In this document: one piece after another, positions 1 to 7,049 of the stretch | Layout: every line of letters begins with the position of its first letter | Numbering within the stretch: position 1 is the stretch's first letter | Assembly (NCBI RefSeq): GCF_041435335.1 | Contig: NZ_CP108430.1 | Span: 992,001-1,056,000 of the forward strand | From: Streptomyces sp. NBC_01283 | GTDB taxonomy: Bacteria; Actinomycetota; Actinomycetes; Streptomycetales; Streptomycetaceae | Direction: 5' to 3' | Length of the DNA: 64,000 nt | Translations under genes and position numbers: made by a program | Notes under the pieces: model-generated | Told to the model about the DNA's origin: nothing | The model's database searches: none | The model's input: the letters and a program-made list of their open reading frames with translations, nothing else

Positions 1-326
1 TTGTAGGCGTGCATTCCGCCGAGGTAGCGGGTGAGGGGGACCCAGGTGTTGCCGTGCCGCACGAACGGCCGCGGGTGGATGCGCGGGTCGCCGGTCTGGG
101 GCGCGCCGACCAGTTCGTCGAGCGGCACGCCGTACGCCTTGGCCAGCGGCAGCAGGAGCTTCAGGGTGGGTTCGCGCTGCCCGGCCTCAAGGCGCGAGAG
201 CGTGCTCAGGGAGATCCCCGTCTCCTCACTCAGCCGGGCCAGGGTGGCGCCCCGCGCCTTGCGCAGGGCCCGCAGCCGCGGCCCGACGGCGGTCAGCACA
301 TCCGTGAGTTCGGCGTCGTCGCTCAT
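1..326 (-). CDS. XRE-family transcriptional regulator, N-terminal part
   Basis: Reads leftward from an ATG at 326 and runs off the window edge, so only about 108 N-terminal residues are present. The N-terminus (MSDDAELTDVLTAVGPRLRALR) leads into a classic helix-turn-helix: LARLSEETGISLSTLSRLEAG at about residues 29-49. The segment after it (PRPFVRHGNTWVPLTRYLGG) fits the cupin part of XRE-cupin regulators, but that domain is cut. It is divergent from the methyltransferase at 410, and a perfect inverted repeat lies just upstream of its ATG, suggesting autoregulation and control of the methyltransferase. The HTH call is firm; the cupin is inferred. Confidence 0.85.
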   Translation of the reverse strand, partial: MSDDAELTDVLTAVGPRLRALRKARGATLARLSEETGISLSTLSRLEAGQREPTLKLLLPLAKAYGVPLDELVGAPQTGDPRIHPRPFVRHGNTWVPLTRYLGGMHAY

Positions 327-331
327 CCCGC

Positions 332-352
332 TATTTGCCGTGTCGGCAAATA
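332..352. promoter_or_regulatory. perfect inverted repeat, likely XRE operator
   Basis: TATTTGCCG and CGGCAAATA are exact reverse complements separated by TGT. The repeat sits 5 bases from the XRE start and 57 bases from the methyltransferase start. On the minus strand a TTGACA hexamer lies at 362-357, so the repeat would cover the -10 area of the regulator's own promoter. Operator function is inferred from symmetry and position. Confidence 0.6.
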
Positions 353-409
353 TCTTTGTCAAGCCGCCCCGGCCGCGCGCAGGGTTGCCGCAGAGCAGAA
401 GGAGCCCAC

Positions 410-1078
410 ATGAGCGACCACAATCACGGCACCCACACCGCCTCCGCCGCCGATTCGGCCGAGGCGTTCTGGGACGACCGCTACCAGCAGAGCGGCCGTC
501 TGTGGAGCGGCGAGCCGAATGCCGCACTCGTCCGCGAGACCGAGGGGCTCGTTCCGGGCAGCGCCCTGGACCTGGGCTGCGGCGAGGGCGGCGACGCGAT
601 CTGGCTCGCGCGGCAGGGCTGGCGCGTCACCGCCACCGACATCTCCGGTGTCGCCCTCGGCCGCGCCGCCGAGCACGCGGCCCGGGCGCAGGTCGCCGAC
701 CGCATCGACTGGCAGCGGCACGACCTGGGAGTCTCCTTCCCGGCCGGCAGTTACGACCTGGTCTCCGCCCAGTTCCTGCACTCCCTGCACGAGATGCCGC
801 GCGAGCAGATCCTGCGCGGTGCCGCCGCGGCCGTCGCCGACGGCGGCACCCTCCTGATCGTCGGCCACATGGGCTTCCCCGCCTGGGAGACCGAACCGCA
901 CCCGGGCGTGGACTTTCCCACCCCCCAGAAGGTGCTTGCCGCCCTCGACCTGCCGGCCGGGCAGTGGGACGTGCTCGTCTGCGACACCCACGAGCACGCC
1001 CTGACGGCCCCGGACGGGGAGCCCTCCACGCGGACCAACTACACCGTCACAGTGCGGCGCCGTCCCCTCGGCCGGTGA
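410..1078 (+). CDS. class I SAM-dependent methyltransferase
   Basis: 222 aa. Motif I (LDLGCGEGGDA, about residues 53-63) and the acidic post-II strand end (TATDIS) are typical of class I methyltransferases. The segment SYDLVSAQFLHSLHEMPREQIL matches motif IV. The start at 410 is chosen because AGAAGGAG lies 6-10 bases upstream and the segment before it does not look coding. The N-terminus HNHGTHT is His-rich. Substrate unknown; the divergent XRE regulator suggests a small-molecule or detoxification role. The 3' end overlaps the convergent GNAT gene by 32 bases. Confidence 0.85.
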   Translation: MSDHNHGTHTASAADSAEAFWDDRYQQSGRLWSGEPNAALVRETEGLVPGSALDLGCGEGGDAIWLARQGWRVTATDISGVALGRAAEHAARAQVADRIDWQRHDLGVSFPAGSYDLVSAQFLHSLHEMPREQILRGAAAAVADGGTLLIVGHMGFPAWETEPHPGVDFPTPQKVLAALDLPAGQWDVLVCDTHEHALTAPDGEPSTRTNYTVTVRRRPLGR

Positions 1079-1580
1079 CGAAGCGGGCCGTGGTCGCGTC
1101 CTCGCCGCAGCGCCGCAGTCCGGCCTTCTCCAGCACACGGACCGAGGCCGGGTTGGCCAGTTCCACATCGGCGTACACGGTGTGCACGTCCGGCGAGGTC
1201 AGGGCGTACGCCGTGAGGGCGCGGGCGGCTTCGGAGGCGTGGCCCAGGCCGCGCCGCGAGGCCACGATGCCGTAGCCGATCTCGAGAGCGCCGTCGTTCG
1301 GCGGCCAGAACAGCCCGATCGCGCCGATCACCAGGCCACTGGCCCGCTCGATGATCTGCCGCTGTCCGTACGGGCCCAGCGCGTCCGGCCGGTCGGCGAT
1401 GAATCCGGCGATGACCCGGCCTTCGTCGGCGGGGAAGTCCTCCGCCCAGTGCGCCAGGCGGCGGTCGCCGAGGACGGCGGTGATCTCGTCGGGAGACCAG
1501 GGCCGCAGCACGAGCCGGTCCGTGGTCAGGTCCGTGCCGGACGACGAGAACGAAGAAGACGATGAGAGAGAAGAAGACAC
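1047..1580 (-). CDS. GNAT N-acetyltransferase, RimJ/RimL-like
   Basis: 177 aa. TDRLVLRPWSPDE at the N-terminus and SRRGLGHASEAARALTAYA (acetyl-CoA loop R/Q-x-x-G-x-G/A) then ANPASVRVLEKAGLRRCGED are the standard GNAT_3 motifs. Transfers acetyl from acetyl-CoA to an amine; the substrate is unknown. The GTG at 1580 is chosen because AGGAG lies 7 bases upstream. The residues after it (MSSSLSSSSSFSSSG) are a low-complexity serine run. A short upstream reading frame with its own ribosome site precedes it (1616-1687). Convergent with the methyltransferase. Confidence 0.8.
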   Translation of the reverse strand: MSSSLSSSSSFSSSGTDLTTDRLVLRPWSPDEITAVLGDRRLAHWAEDFPADEGRVIAGFIADRPDALGPYGQRQIIERASGLVIGAIGLFWPPNDGALEIGYGIVASRRGLGHASEAARALTAYALTSPDVHTVYADVELANPASVRVLEKAGLRRCGEDATTARFVTGRGDGAAL

Positions 1581-1615
1581 GCGGTACTCCTGGTCGTTTC
1601 AGACGACCGGGCCGC

Positions 1616-1687
1616 TCACACCAACCGTGTGCGCGGTGCGACCCGGACAAGGGCATGTTGATGAAGCGTCTGGCGGGCCATATTCAT
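1616..1687 (-). CDS. possible leader peptide upstream of GNAT gene
   Basis: A 23-codon frame beginning MNMARQTLHQH and ending APRTRLV, preceded by GGGAGG with 3 bases before the first ATG (or 9 before the second ATG at 1681). It ends 35 bases before the GNAT start. Its beginning lies in a stem-forming repeat (1657-1691). Too short to recognise by family; the evidence is the ribosome site, the position and the overlapping hairpin. It could equally be fortuitous. Confidence 0.3.
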   Translation of the reverse strand: MNMARQTLHQHALVRVAPRTRLV

Positions 1688-1691
1688 CAAC
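1657..1691. promoter_or_regulatory. inverted repeat in GNAT leader
   Basis: GTTGATGAA (1657-1665) and TTCATCAAC (1683-1691) are perfect complements across a 17-base loop. In the minus-strand transcript the stem would hide the start codon of the possible leader peptide, and the flanking GGGAGG can pair with further bases. It may act as a translational attenuator for the GNAT, or as the terminator of the HATPase operon that ends at 1777. Confidence 0.4.
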
Positions 1692-1776
1692 CTCCCTTGT
1701 CGCAGCGGCAGTCGCGTCATTCGCGCGTCGATCGATCGTACAGGCCTCGATGCGCGGACCGCCCTGCCGCAGGGCC

Positions 1777-2205
1777 TCACCGCGGCTTGGGCAGGTGCAC
1801 GGTCAGGGTCACCTTGCTCCCGCCGGGTCCCGCGGAGATGGTGAGCTCGTCGGTGAGCAGGCCCGCGAGCCACAGGCCCCGGCCGCCCGCGTGGCCGTCG
1901 AGGCCGGGGGCCAGCTCGGGGATGACATCGGCGCTGAAGCCGGGGCCCGCGTCGTGGATGTGGCAGGCGAGCCGGCCGTCGCTGCGCTGCAGGACCAGCG
2001 TGCCGCCGCCGCCCGCGTGCTCGACCGCGTTGACCGCCACCGCGTCCAGGGCCACGATGAAGTCGCTGCGCCGCGGCTCGGGCAGTCCTTGGTGGTCGGC
2101 GTACTGATCGACGAGCATCCGCAGCCGGGGCAGATCGTCCTGGGTGAATCGCGACTCCAGCAGGGTCACGGGAGGAAGCTCACGAGGACCGGGCGTGGTC
2201 GCCAT
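1777..2205 (-). CDS. HATPase_c anti-sigma regulatory factor (RsbW/SpoIIAB-like)
   Basis: 142 aa, the usual length for stand-alone Streptomyces serine kinase-like ATPases. The GHKL boxes are present: N-box (ALDAVAVNAVEHAG), G1 (DAGPGFS) and G2 (GGRGLWLAG). Such proteins bind ATP and sequester a sigma factor or phosphorylate a STAS antagonist. The ATG at 2205 overlaps the stop of the upstream MEDS-STAS gene (TGATG), so translation is coupled and the two products are very likely partners. No sigma factor gene lies beside them. Confidence 0.85.
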   Translation of the reverse strand: MATTPGPRELPPVTLLESRFTQDDLPRLRMLVDQYADHQGLPEPRRSDFIVALDAVAVNAVEHAGGGGTLVLQRSDGRLACHIHDAGPGFSADVIPELAPGLDGHAGGRGLWLAGLLTDELTISAGPGGSKVTLTVHLPKPR

Positions 2206-3089
2206 CAGCGGCCCACCTCGCTGATCACCATGTGGGGCACCTGGTCGGCGCCGACTCGGCGCAGTATGCGGGCCAGTACCGGTGGACAGTCCACCCGGAC
2301 CGGGCCGTGCGGATATTCGAGGACCAGCCGCAGCAGGTCCACGGCGCAGGCGACGCCGAGGAACACGAGGCCGGTGAGGTCCACGGTCACCGGCTGCCCG
2401 GAATCCGCGCGGCGCCGCAGCCCGTCGCGCACGGCGTTGAGGAATTCCTCCCGGGTGGCGAGGTCCGCCTCGCCGGCCAACTGCACCACTCCCACCGCCT
2501 GTTCCACGTGCAGGGCGCCCATGCGGGGCAGCAGCCGACAGGGATGCGCCTCGTGCATGGCCGCCAGGACATCGGGGTCGAACCATCGGCTGTCGTAGGC
2601 ACAGATCTCGGTGTACGGGCGGTCGGTGAACAGGTGCTCGGCGTGGGATTCGCGCTGCATCATCACCTCGACATCGGCGCCCAGCTCCCGCACCCAGTGC
2701 ATGTCGATGTAGGTGCGCAGCCCGGTATAGCCCTCGGCCAGGGCCCGGTTGGTCTCCTCCCTGATGCGCTCCCACTGCCTACGGGGCGTGAACGCGTCCT
2801 GGGGATGGATGAGGGAACGCATGCTGCTGAGCACCAACTGCCCTTGCGCCCGGGCGGATCCCAGCACGGCCTCCGGCGTGTCCAGCCTGGCCCACACTTG
2901 ATCGTCGTCCATGTGCGGGTCGGGGAAGACCATCACCTTCTCGCGCTTCACGAGTCCCGCCCACGCGAAAGCAGACACCACGTCGCGGCCCGCGTCGTCG
3001 TCGGCGTAACTGACGAACGCGTGGTCGCCCGCCCGGAGATGCTGCACCGGGATCGTACCGACCGACGCCGAGCCGGCGGCATCTGCCAT
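2205..3089 (-). CDS. MEDS domain plus STAS domain anti-sigma antagonist
   Basis: 294 aa. The N-terminal about 180 residues (LRAGDHAFVSYADDD, later RTYIDMHWVRELGADVE and YTEICAYDSRWF) match the MEDS/DcmR sensory domain. The C-terminal about 95 residues (ALHVEQAVGVVQLAGEADLA, then VTVDLTGLVFLGVACAVDLL) match a STAS domain. The usual phosphorylatable Ser after DLTGL is not obvious here (VFLG), so control may not be by Ser phosphorylation. A strong GGAGGTGA site precedes the ATG. Together with the coupled HATPase gene this forms a partner-switching module that probably senses a ligand. Confidence 0.8.
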   Translation of the reverse strand: MADAAGSASVGTIPVQHLRAGDHAFVSYADDDAGRDVVSAFAWAGLVKREKVMVFPDPHMDDDQVWARLDTPEAVLGSARAQGQLVLSSMRSLIHPQDAFTPRRQWERIREETNRALAEGYTGLRTYIDMHWVRELGADVEVMMQRESHAEHLFTDRPYTEICAYDSRWFDPDVLAAMHEAHPCRLLPRMGALHVEQAVGVVQLAGEADLATREEFLNAVRDGLRRRADSGQPVTVDLTGLVFLGVACAVDLLRLVLEYPHGPVRVDCPPVLARILRRVGADQVPHMVISEVGR

Positions 3090-3298
3090 TTCTCACCTCC
3101 GGGGCCGACGAGGCCCGACGGGAACAACTGGGGGCCACACGCTAGCGGTCCTTACCTCACGGCGGCGCTTCGCCGCAGACAGCGACAGATAGCTGACATC
3201 GCACCCCCTCTTGGCGATCGAGAGTGCGTGAAGATGAACCGTTCCCCGCTACTTCTGTCCGCCGGATGGCTTCCGGCGCCTGGCGGCGGTCTCCGTGG

Positions 3299-3859
3299 TC
3301 ACGACGCCGAGAGGGCGTGATCCACGAGTGCGCGCGCGTAGGCGGCGTCCAGCCGGCTCGGGCGGAAGAGGATGCGGTACATCATCGGCGCCACGACCCG
3401 GTCGATGATCTGTTCCCTGTCCGGGGCGGCCTCGCCCCGTTCCGACGCGCGGGCCAGGACGATGTCGAGGTGATCCGCGGCGTAGGCGGAGCACTGGCCC
3501 GCGTTGCTCCCGTCCGGGTCTCCGAGGAGCGCGTCCCTGATGTACGCGCGCCCCGGCGGGGAGGCCATCTCGTCGAGGAACTGCTCGGCCCACGCACCGA
3601 GGTCCGCACGCAGGCTGCCGAGGTCGGCCGGCGGTGCCTCGGGGCGCAGGTGCTCGACCGCGACGTCGGACAGGAGCTCCTGGAGGTCTCCCCACCGGCG
3701 GTAGACGGTCGACGGCGTCACTCCCGCGCGAGCCGCGACGAGCGGAACGGTCAGCGCCTCGCGCCCCAGCTCGGTCTGCAGCTCACGGACTGCCGCGTGG
3801 ACCGATTCCTGAACGCGGGCGCTGCGCCCTCCGGGCCGAACCATGGGCTTGGGACTCAT
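3299..3859 (-). CDS. TetR/AcrR-family repressor
   Basis: 186 aa. The N-terminal helix-turn-helix is LTVPLVAARAGVTPSTVYRRW at about residues 36-56; the C-terminal domain resembles the TetR_C group with RDALLGDPDGS and VVAPMMYRILF. It ends GRALVDHAL-like (ARALVDHALSAS). Upstream of its ATG, TTAACGCA-N6-TTGC (3877-3894) recurs with the same spacing in the divergent promoter of the amidase and metallo-hydrolase genes (5564-5581). I infer that it represses itself and that group. Confidence 0.85.
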   Translation of the reverse strand: MSPKPMVRPGGRSARVQESVHAAVRELQTELGREALTVPLVAARAGVTPSTVYRRWGDLQELLSDVAVEHLRPEAPPADLGSLRADLGAWAEQFLDEMASPPGRAYIRDALLGDPDGSNAGQCSAYAADHLDIVLARASERGEAAPDREQIIDRVVAPMMYRILFRPSRLDAAYARALVDHALSAS

Positions 3860-3876
3860 GACTCCAGCCTAATCCG

Positions 3877-3894
3877 TTAACGCACATTCGTTGC
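3877..3894. promoter_or_regulatory. candidate TetR operator, copy 1
   Basis: TTAACGCA, six bases, TTGC, placed 18 bases before the TetR ATG. It holds the inverted repeat AACG-N6-CGTT. The same eight-base and four-base blocks with identical spacing occur at 5564-5581. Recognition by the adjacent TetR is inferred. Confidence 0.5.
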
Positions 3895-3913
3895 TTCTAC
3901 GTGGTGCCGCCAC

Positions 3914-5302
3914 TCAGGCCGCGATCGGAGCCAGCCGCCCCGCTCCGACACCGCTGCCGGTGTCGGCGGTGGCCACCTCGTAGGCACGCCCCACCCGCAG
4001 CACGGTCGCTTCGTCGAGAGGGCGCCCCATCAGCTGCATGCCGATCGGCAGGCCCGCGTGGTCCTGGCCCACGGGCAGGGTCAGCGCCGGCACCCCCGCG
4101 ATATTGGCGGGCGCGGAGAGCCGGACGTAGCTCTCGGAGACGGCCTCCACCGTGCCGTCCGCCCACTCCACGCTCTCCCGAACCGCCTCGGCCGCCGTCA
4201 TCGGCACCGTCGGGGCCGCGATCACGTCGACGCTGCCGAGCAGCTTCGCCCACGCCTCGCGCATCAGCGTCCTCGCACGCTGGGCCCGGAGGTAGTCACC
4301 GGCGGACACGAGCTCGCCCGCCTCCAGCAGGACGCGGACGTCCGGCGCGTACAGGTCGGGCACCGAGCGAAGCGTCTGCTCGTGGTAGGCGGACGCCTCG
4401 GGGACCATCAGCCCCCACTGGGTGGGCAGGATGTAGCGCGTGAACGGGATCTCGACCTCGACGAGTTCGGCCCCGAGCTCCTGGAGCTGCCCGATGGCCC
4501 TGCGCACGCCCTCCTCCACCTCCGGGCTGATGCGCTCGAAGTAGTAGTTGCGCGGCACTCCCACCCGCAGCCCTGCGAGGTCGCCTTCCGGGGTGGCCCC
4601 GGCGCTCGGAGCGGCGGCGCCTCCCACCAGTGCGGCGAGGACGAGCGAGGCGTCCTCCACGGTGCGGGTGAGGGGGCCGACATGATCCAGGGACCAGGAC
4701 AGCGAGGTCACTCCGCGGCGAGGGACCAGGTCGTACGTCGGCTTGAGGCCGACCACGCCGTTGAGCGCCGCGGGCACACGGATCGATCCGCCGGTGTCGG
4801 TGCCCAGCGCGAAGGTGGCTTCTCCCGCCGCGACGGCGACGGCGGAGCCGCCGCTCGAACCGCCCGCGACGCGGCTGTGGTCCCAGGCGTTGCGCGTCTG
4901 CGGGGTGGTGAGACCGTAGGCGAACTCGTGGGTGTGGGTCTTTCCGAGGAGCACCGCTCGGGCCTCGGACAGCCGCGCGGCGACGGCGCTGTCGCGTGCG
5001 GCGACATGGCCCTCCCTGACGCGCGAACTCGCCGTGGTGGGCATGCCTTGGGCGTCGATCAGGTCCTTCAGGCCCATGGGTATTCCGTGCAGCGGACCGC
5101 GCGACGCCCCATCGGCCAGCTCGCGCTCGGCCCGGACCGCGGAACTCCGGGCGGATTCCGCGGCAACGGCGACGTAGGCCTGGAGGCGCGCTTCCACCGC
5201 CCCGATGCGGTCGAGCACCGAGTCGGTCAGCTCGACCGGGGAGAGTTCCTTCGCGGCCATGGCACGGGCGGCGTCGGCGAGGGACAACTCAAACGGCTGC
5301 AT
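3914..5302 (-). CDS. amidase signature family hydrolase (AtzE/GatA-like)
   Basis: 462 aa, the normal family length. The Ser-cisSer-Lys triad is intact: Lys79 in IPMGLKDLID, Ser149 in AGGSSGGSA, Ser173 in GTDTGGSIRVP. It hydrolyses a C-N amide bond; the substrate is unknown. The ATG at 5302 lies inside the end of the small upstream gene (14-base overlap), so the two are co-translated. That small gene looks like the GatC-like AtzG subunit, which makes an AtzE-type two-subunit amidase plausible. The divergent neighbour is a metallo-hydrolase, suggesting a small catabolic pathway for an amide or lactam. Confidence 0.85.
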   Translation of the reverse strand: MQPFELSLADAARAMAAKELSPVELTDSVLDRIGAVEARLQAYVAVAAESARSSAVRAERELADGASRGPLHGIPMGLKDLIDAQGMPTTASSRVREGHVAARDSAVAARLSEARAVLLGKTHTHEFAYGLTTPQTRNAWDHSRVAGGSSGGSAVAVAAGEATFALGTDTGGSIRVPAALNGVVGLKPTYDLVPRRGVTSLSWSLDHVGPLTRTVEDASLVLAALVGGAAAPSAGATPEGDLAGLRVGVPRNYYFERISPEVEEGVRRAIGQLQELGAELVEVEIPFTRYILPTQWGLMVPEASAYHEQTLRSVPDLYAPDVRVLLEAGELVSAGDYLRAQRARTLMREAWAKLLGSVDVIAAPTVPMTAAEAVRESVEWADGTVEAVSESYVRLSAPANIAGVPALTLPVGQDHAGLPIGMQLMGRPLDEATVLRVGRAYEVATADTGSGVGAGRLAPIAA

Positions 5303-5498
5303 CGACGTCCTCCTGTCCGGGCGTGTAGTGCATCGCGGGCGGCGTGTCGCCGAAGTCCAGTTCGCGCAGCGTGGCGACGACGGACTGGATGTACGTGGCG
5401 GTCGCCGCCACCACCTCGTGACGGTCGCTCCCCAGCGGCAGCCCCGCACGGAGCGCCCCTCGGGCGGCCTCCTGCGGGGTGATCTCGGCGGTGTTCAT
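5289..5498 (-). CDS. small GatC/AtzG-like amidase partner
   Basis: 69 aa: begins MNTAEITPQEAARGAL, with a helical middle (HEVVAATATYIQSVVATLREL) and the ending FGDTPPAMHYTPGQEDVDAAV. Small proteins of this size upstream of, and overlapping, an amidase gene are known as AtzG-like (GatC-fold) subunits that wrap around and stabilise the amidase. Identity is suggested by length, helix content, the hydrophobic-acidic-proline tail and the 14-base overlap, not by a decisive motif. Confidence 0.6.
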   Translation of the reverse strand: MNTAEITPQEAARGALRAGLPLGSDRHEVVAATATYIQSVVATLRELDFGDTPPAMHYTPGQEDVDAAV

Positions 5499-5626
5499 GG
5501 ACGCCCTCTCGACTCACAAAGGCTAACGGTTTGCTTTAGTGCGAGCCTAGGTCCTACGCTGCCTTAACGCAAACGCATTGCCTTTAGCTTCGGAATCGCG
5601 TCACTCACCCACCCGGAGGAGCCTCC
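5499..5626. promoter_or_regulatory. divergent promoter of amidase and metallo-hydrolase genes
   Basis: 128 bases between two divergent starts. It holds the TTAACGCA-N6-TTGC motif at 5564-5581 and a weaker related copy in the opposite direction at 5521-5540 (reverse complement contains AAAGCAAACCGTTAG). Both lie where a repressor could block transcription in both directions. The GGAGGA ribosome site of the hydrolase is at its right edge. Confidence 0.55.
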
Positions 5627-6592
5627 ATGTCCGCGCCCACACGCCACGCCGCCACCCCCCTCCCCGGCACCCCGGCTGCCTGGACCGTGGGAGACCTCAC
5701 CGTCCACCGCGTCGACGAGGTGCCACTCCCCCCGCAGACGGGCCCCTGGCTGCTGCCTGGAGCAACCCCGGAGATCGTGGCCCAATCCCCCTGGCTACGG
5801 CCCGACTTCGCGGACGAGCAGCGTGTCCTGCGACTGGCGAGCCACAGTTTCGCCGTCGAGGTGAACGGCCTGCGGATGCTCGTGGACACCGGCATCGGCA
5901 ACGGCAAGCAGCGGGCCAACCCCGCATGGGACAACCTGAACAGTGACTACCTGGCACGGCTGACGGCGGCCGGATTCGCGCCCGAGACGGTGGATCTCGT
6001 CGTCCTCACCCACCTGCACACCGACCACGTCGGCTGGAACACCCGGGCCGACCAAGGTAGTTGGGTACCCACCTTCCCCAACGCCCGCTACCTCGCGACC
6101 CGCACGGAATGGGACTACTGGGCGGGAGCGGACATGGACGAGCCCCGGCGCCAGATGTTCCGGGACTCCGTGCACCCCATCAGGGACGCCGGACTGCTCG
6201 ACCTCGTGGACGTCCCTTCCGAGGGCGCCGACATCGCGCCGGGTGTCCGCCTGCGCCCGACCCCGGGCCACACCCCGGGCCAGGTGGCGGTGGAACTGAG
6301 CAGTCACGGCGAGAGCGCGCTCATCACCGGGGACTGCGTCCACCACCCCGTCCAGCTCGCCCACCCCGACCTGGGCAGCTGCGTGGACATCGACCCCGCA
6401 GCCGCGACCAGGACCCGCCACGAACTCCTGGCAGCACTCTCCGGCACCCGAACTCTCCTGCTGGGCAGTCATTTCCCGCCCCCCACCGCAGGCCACGTGA
6501 TCAGGGAGGGCGACGCCTACCGGCTCACCCCCGTGTCACCCACGGTCTCGGGCGCAGGCTCAGGCGACGGCTCGGCGATACTGACCCGATGA
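5627..6592 (+). CDS. MBL-fold metallo-hydrolase
   Basis: 321 aa. The zinc signature HLHTDHVGWN gives His129, His131, Asp133 and His134. Further ligands are the His in TPGHTPGQ, the Asp in ITGDCVHHP and the His in LLGSHFPPP. This is the arrangement of lactonase/arylsulfatase-like MBL hydrolases. Start chosen from GGAGGA 6-11 bases upstream. Expressed divergently from the amidase, and its stop overlaps the start of the next GNAT gene (ATGA). It probably opens a lactone or ester in the same pathway; the substrate is not predictable. Confidence 0.85.
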   Translation: MSAPTRHAATPLPGTPAAWTVGDLTVHRVDEVPLPPQTGPWLLPGATPEIVAQSPWLRPDFADEQRVLRLASHSFAVEVNGLRMLVDTGIGNGKQRANPAWDNLNSDYLARLTAAGFAPETVDLVVLTHLHTDHVGWNTRADQGSWVPTFPNARYLATRTEWDYWAGADMDEPRRQMFRDSVHPIRDAGLLDLVDVPSEGADIAPGVRLRPTPGHTPGQVAVELSSHGESALITGDCVHHPVQLAHPDLGSCVDIDPAAATRTRHELLAALSGTRTLLLGSHFPPPTAGHVIREGDAYRLTPVSPTVSGAGSGDGSAILTR

Positions 6593-7023
6593 GCGGAGCG
6601 ATCTCTTACGCATGGCGTGACGCCATCACCGACGAGGAGATGACCGGCCTCGTCAGGTCGCACGGCGGCGACGCTGTCGCCGGCTGGTGGGACGAGATCA
6701 AGCAGCACAGTCTCGGCTGGGTGGGGGCCCGTGACGTCGAGGGCCTCCTCGTCGGATTCGTGAACGTGGCCTGGGACGGCGGGGATCACGCCTTCCTGAT
6801 CGACACGAAGACGCGCGACACGCACCAGCATCGCGGCATCGGCACGGCAGTCGTCGGCCTCGCGGCAGCGCATGCGCGGGCATCGGGCTGCGAGTGGCTG
6901 CACGTCGACTTCGAGCCCGGGCTACGGGACTTCTATTTCGCATCCTGCGGCTTCCGCCCCACGGAGGCAGGCTTGATCCACCTGCCGTCCGTGGAGCCCC
7001 CCGGTGTCGGCGAGTGCGACTAG
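6589..7023 (+). CDS. GNAT N-acetyltransferase
   Basis: 144 aa. Core motif DTKTRDTHQHRGIGTAVVGLAAAHA contains the R/Q-x-x-G-x-G/A acetyl-CoA loop (QHRGIGTA), followed by WLHVDFEPGLRDFYFASCGFRPTEAGLI, the usual strand-turn of the family. The ATG at 6589 overlaps the stop of the metallo-hydrolase by four bases (ATGA), so the two are coupled. It probably acetylates an amine in, or for protection from, that pathway. Confidence 0.8.
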   Translation: MSGAISYAWRDAITDEEMTGLVRSHGGDAVAGWWDEIKQHSLGWVGARDVEGLLVGFVNVAWDGGDHAFLIDTKTRDTHQHRGIGTAVVGLAAAHARASGCEWLHVDFEPGLRDFYFASCGFRPTEAGLIHLPSVEPPGVGECD

Positions 7024-7049
7024 CGCCCGAACAGCGCTACACCCCTGAC

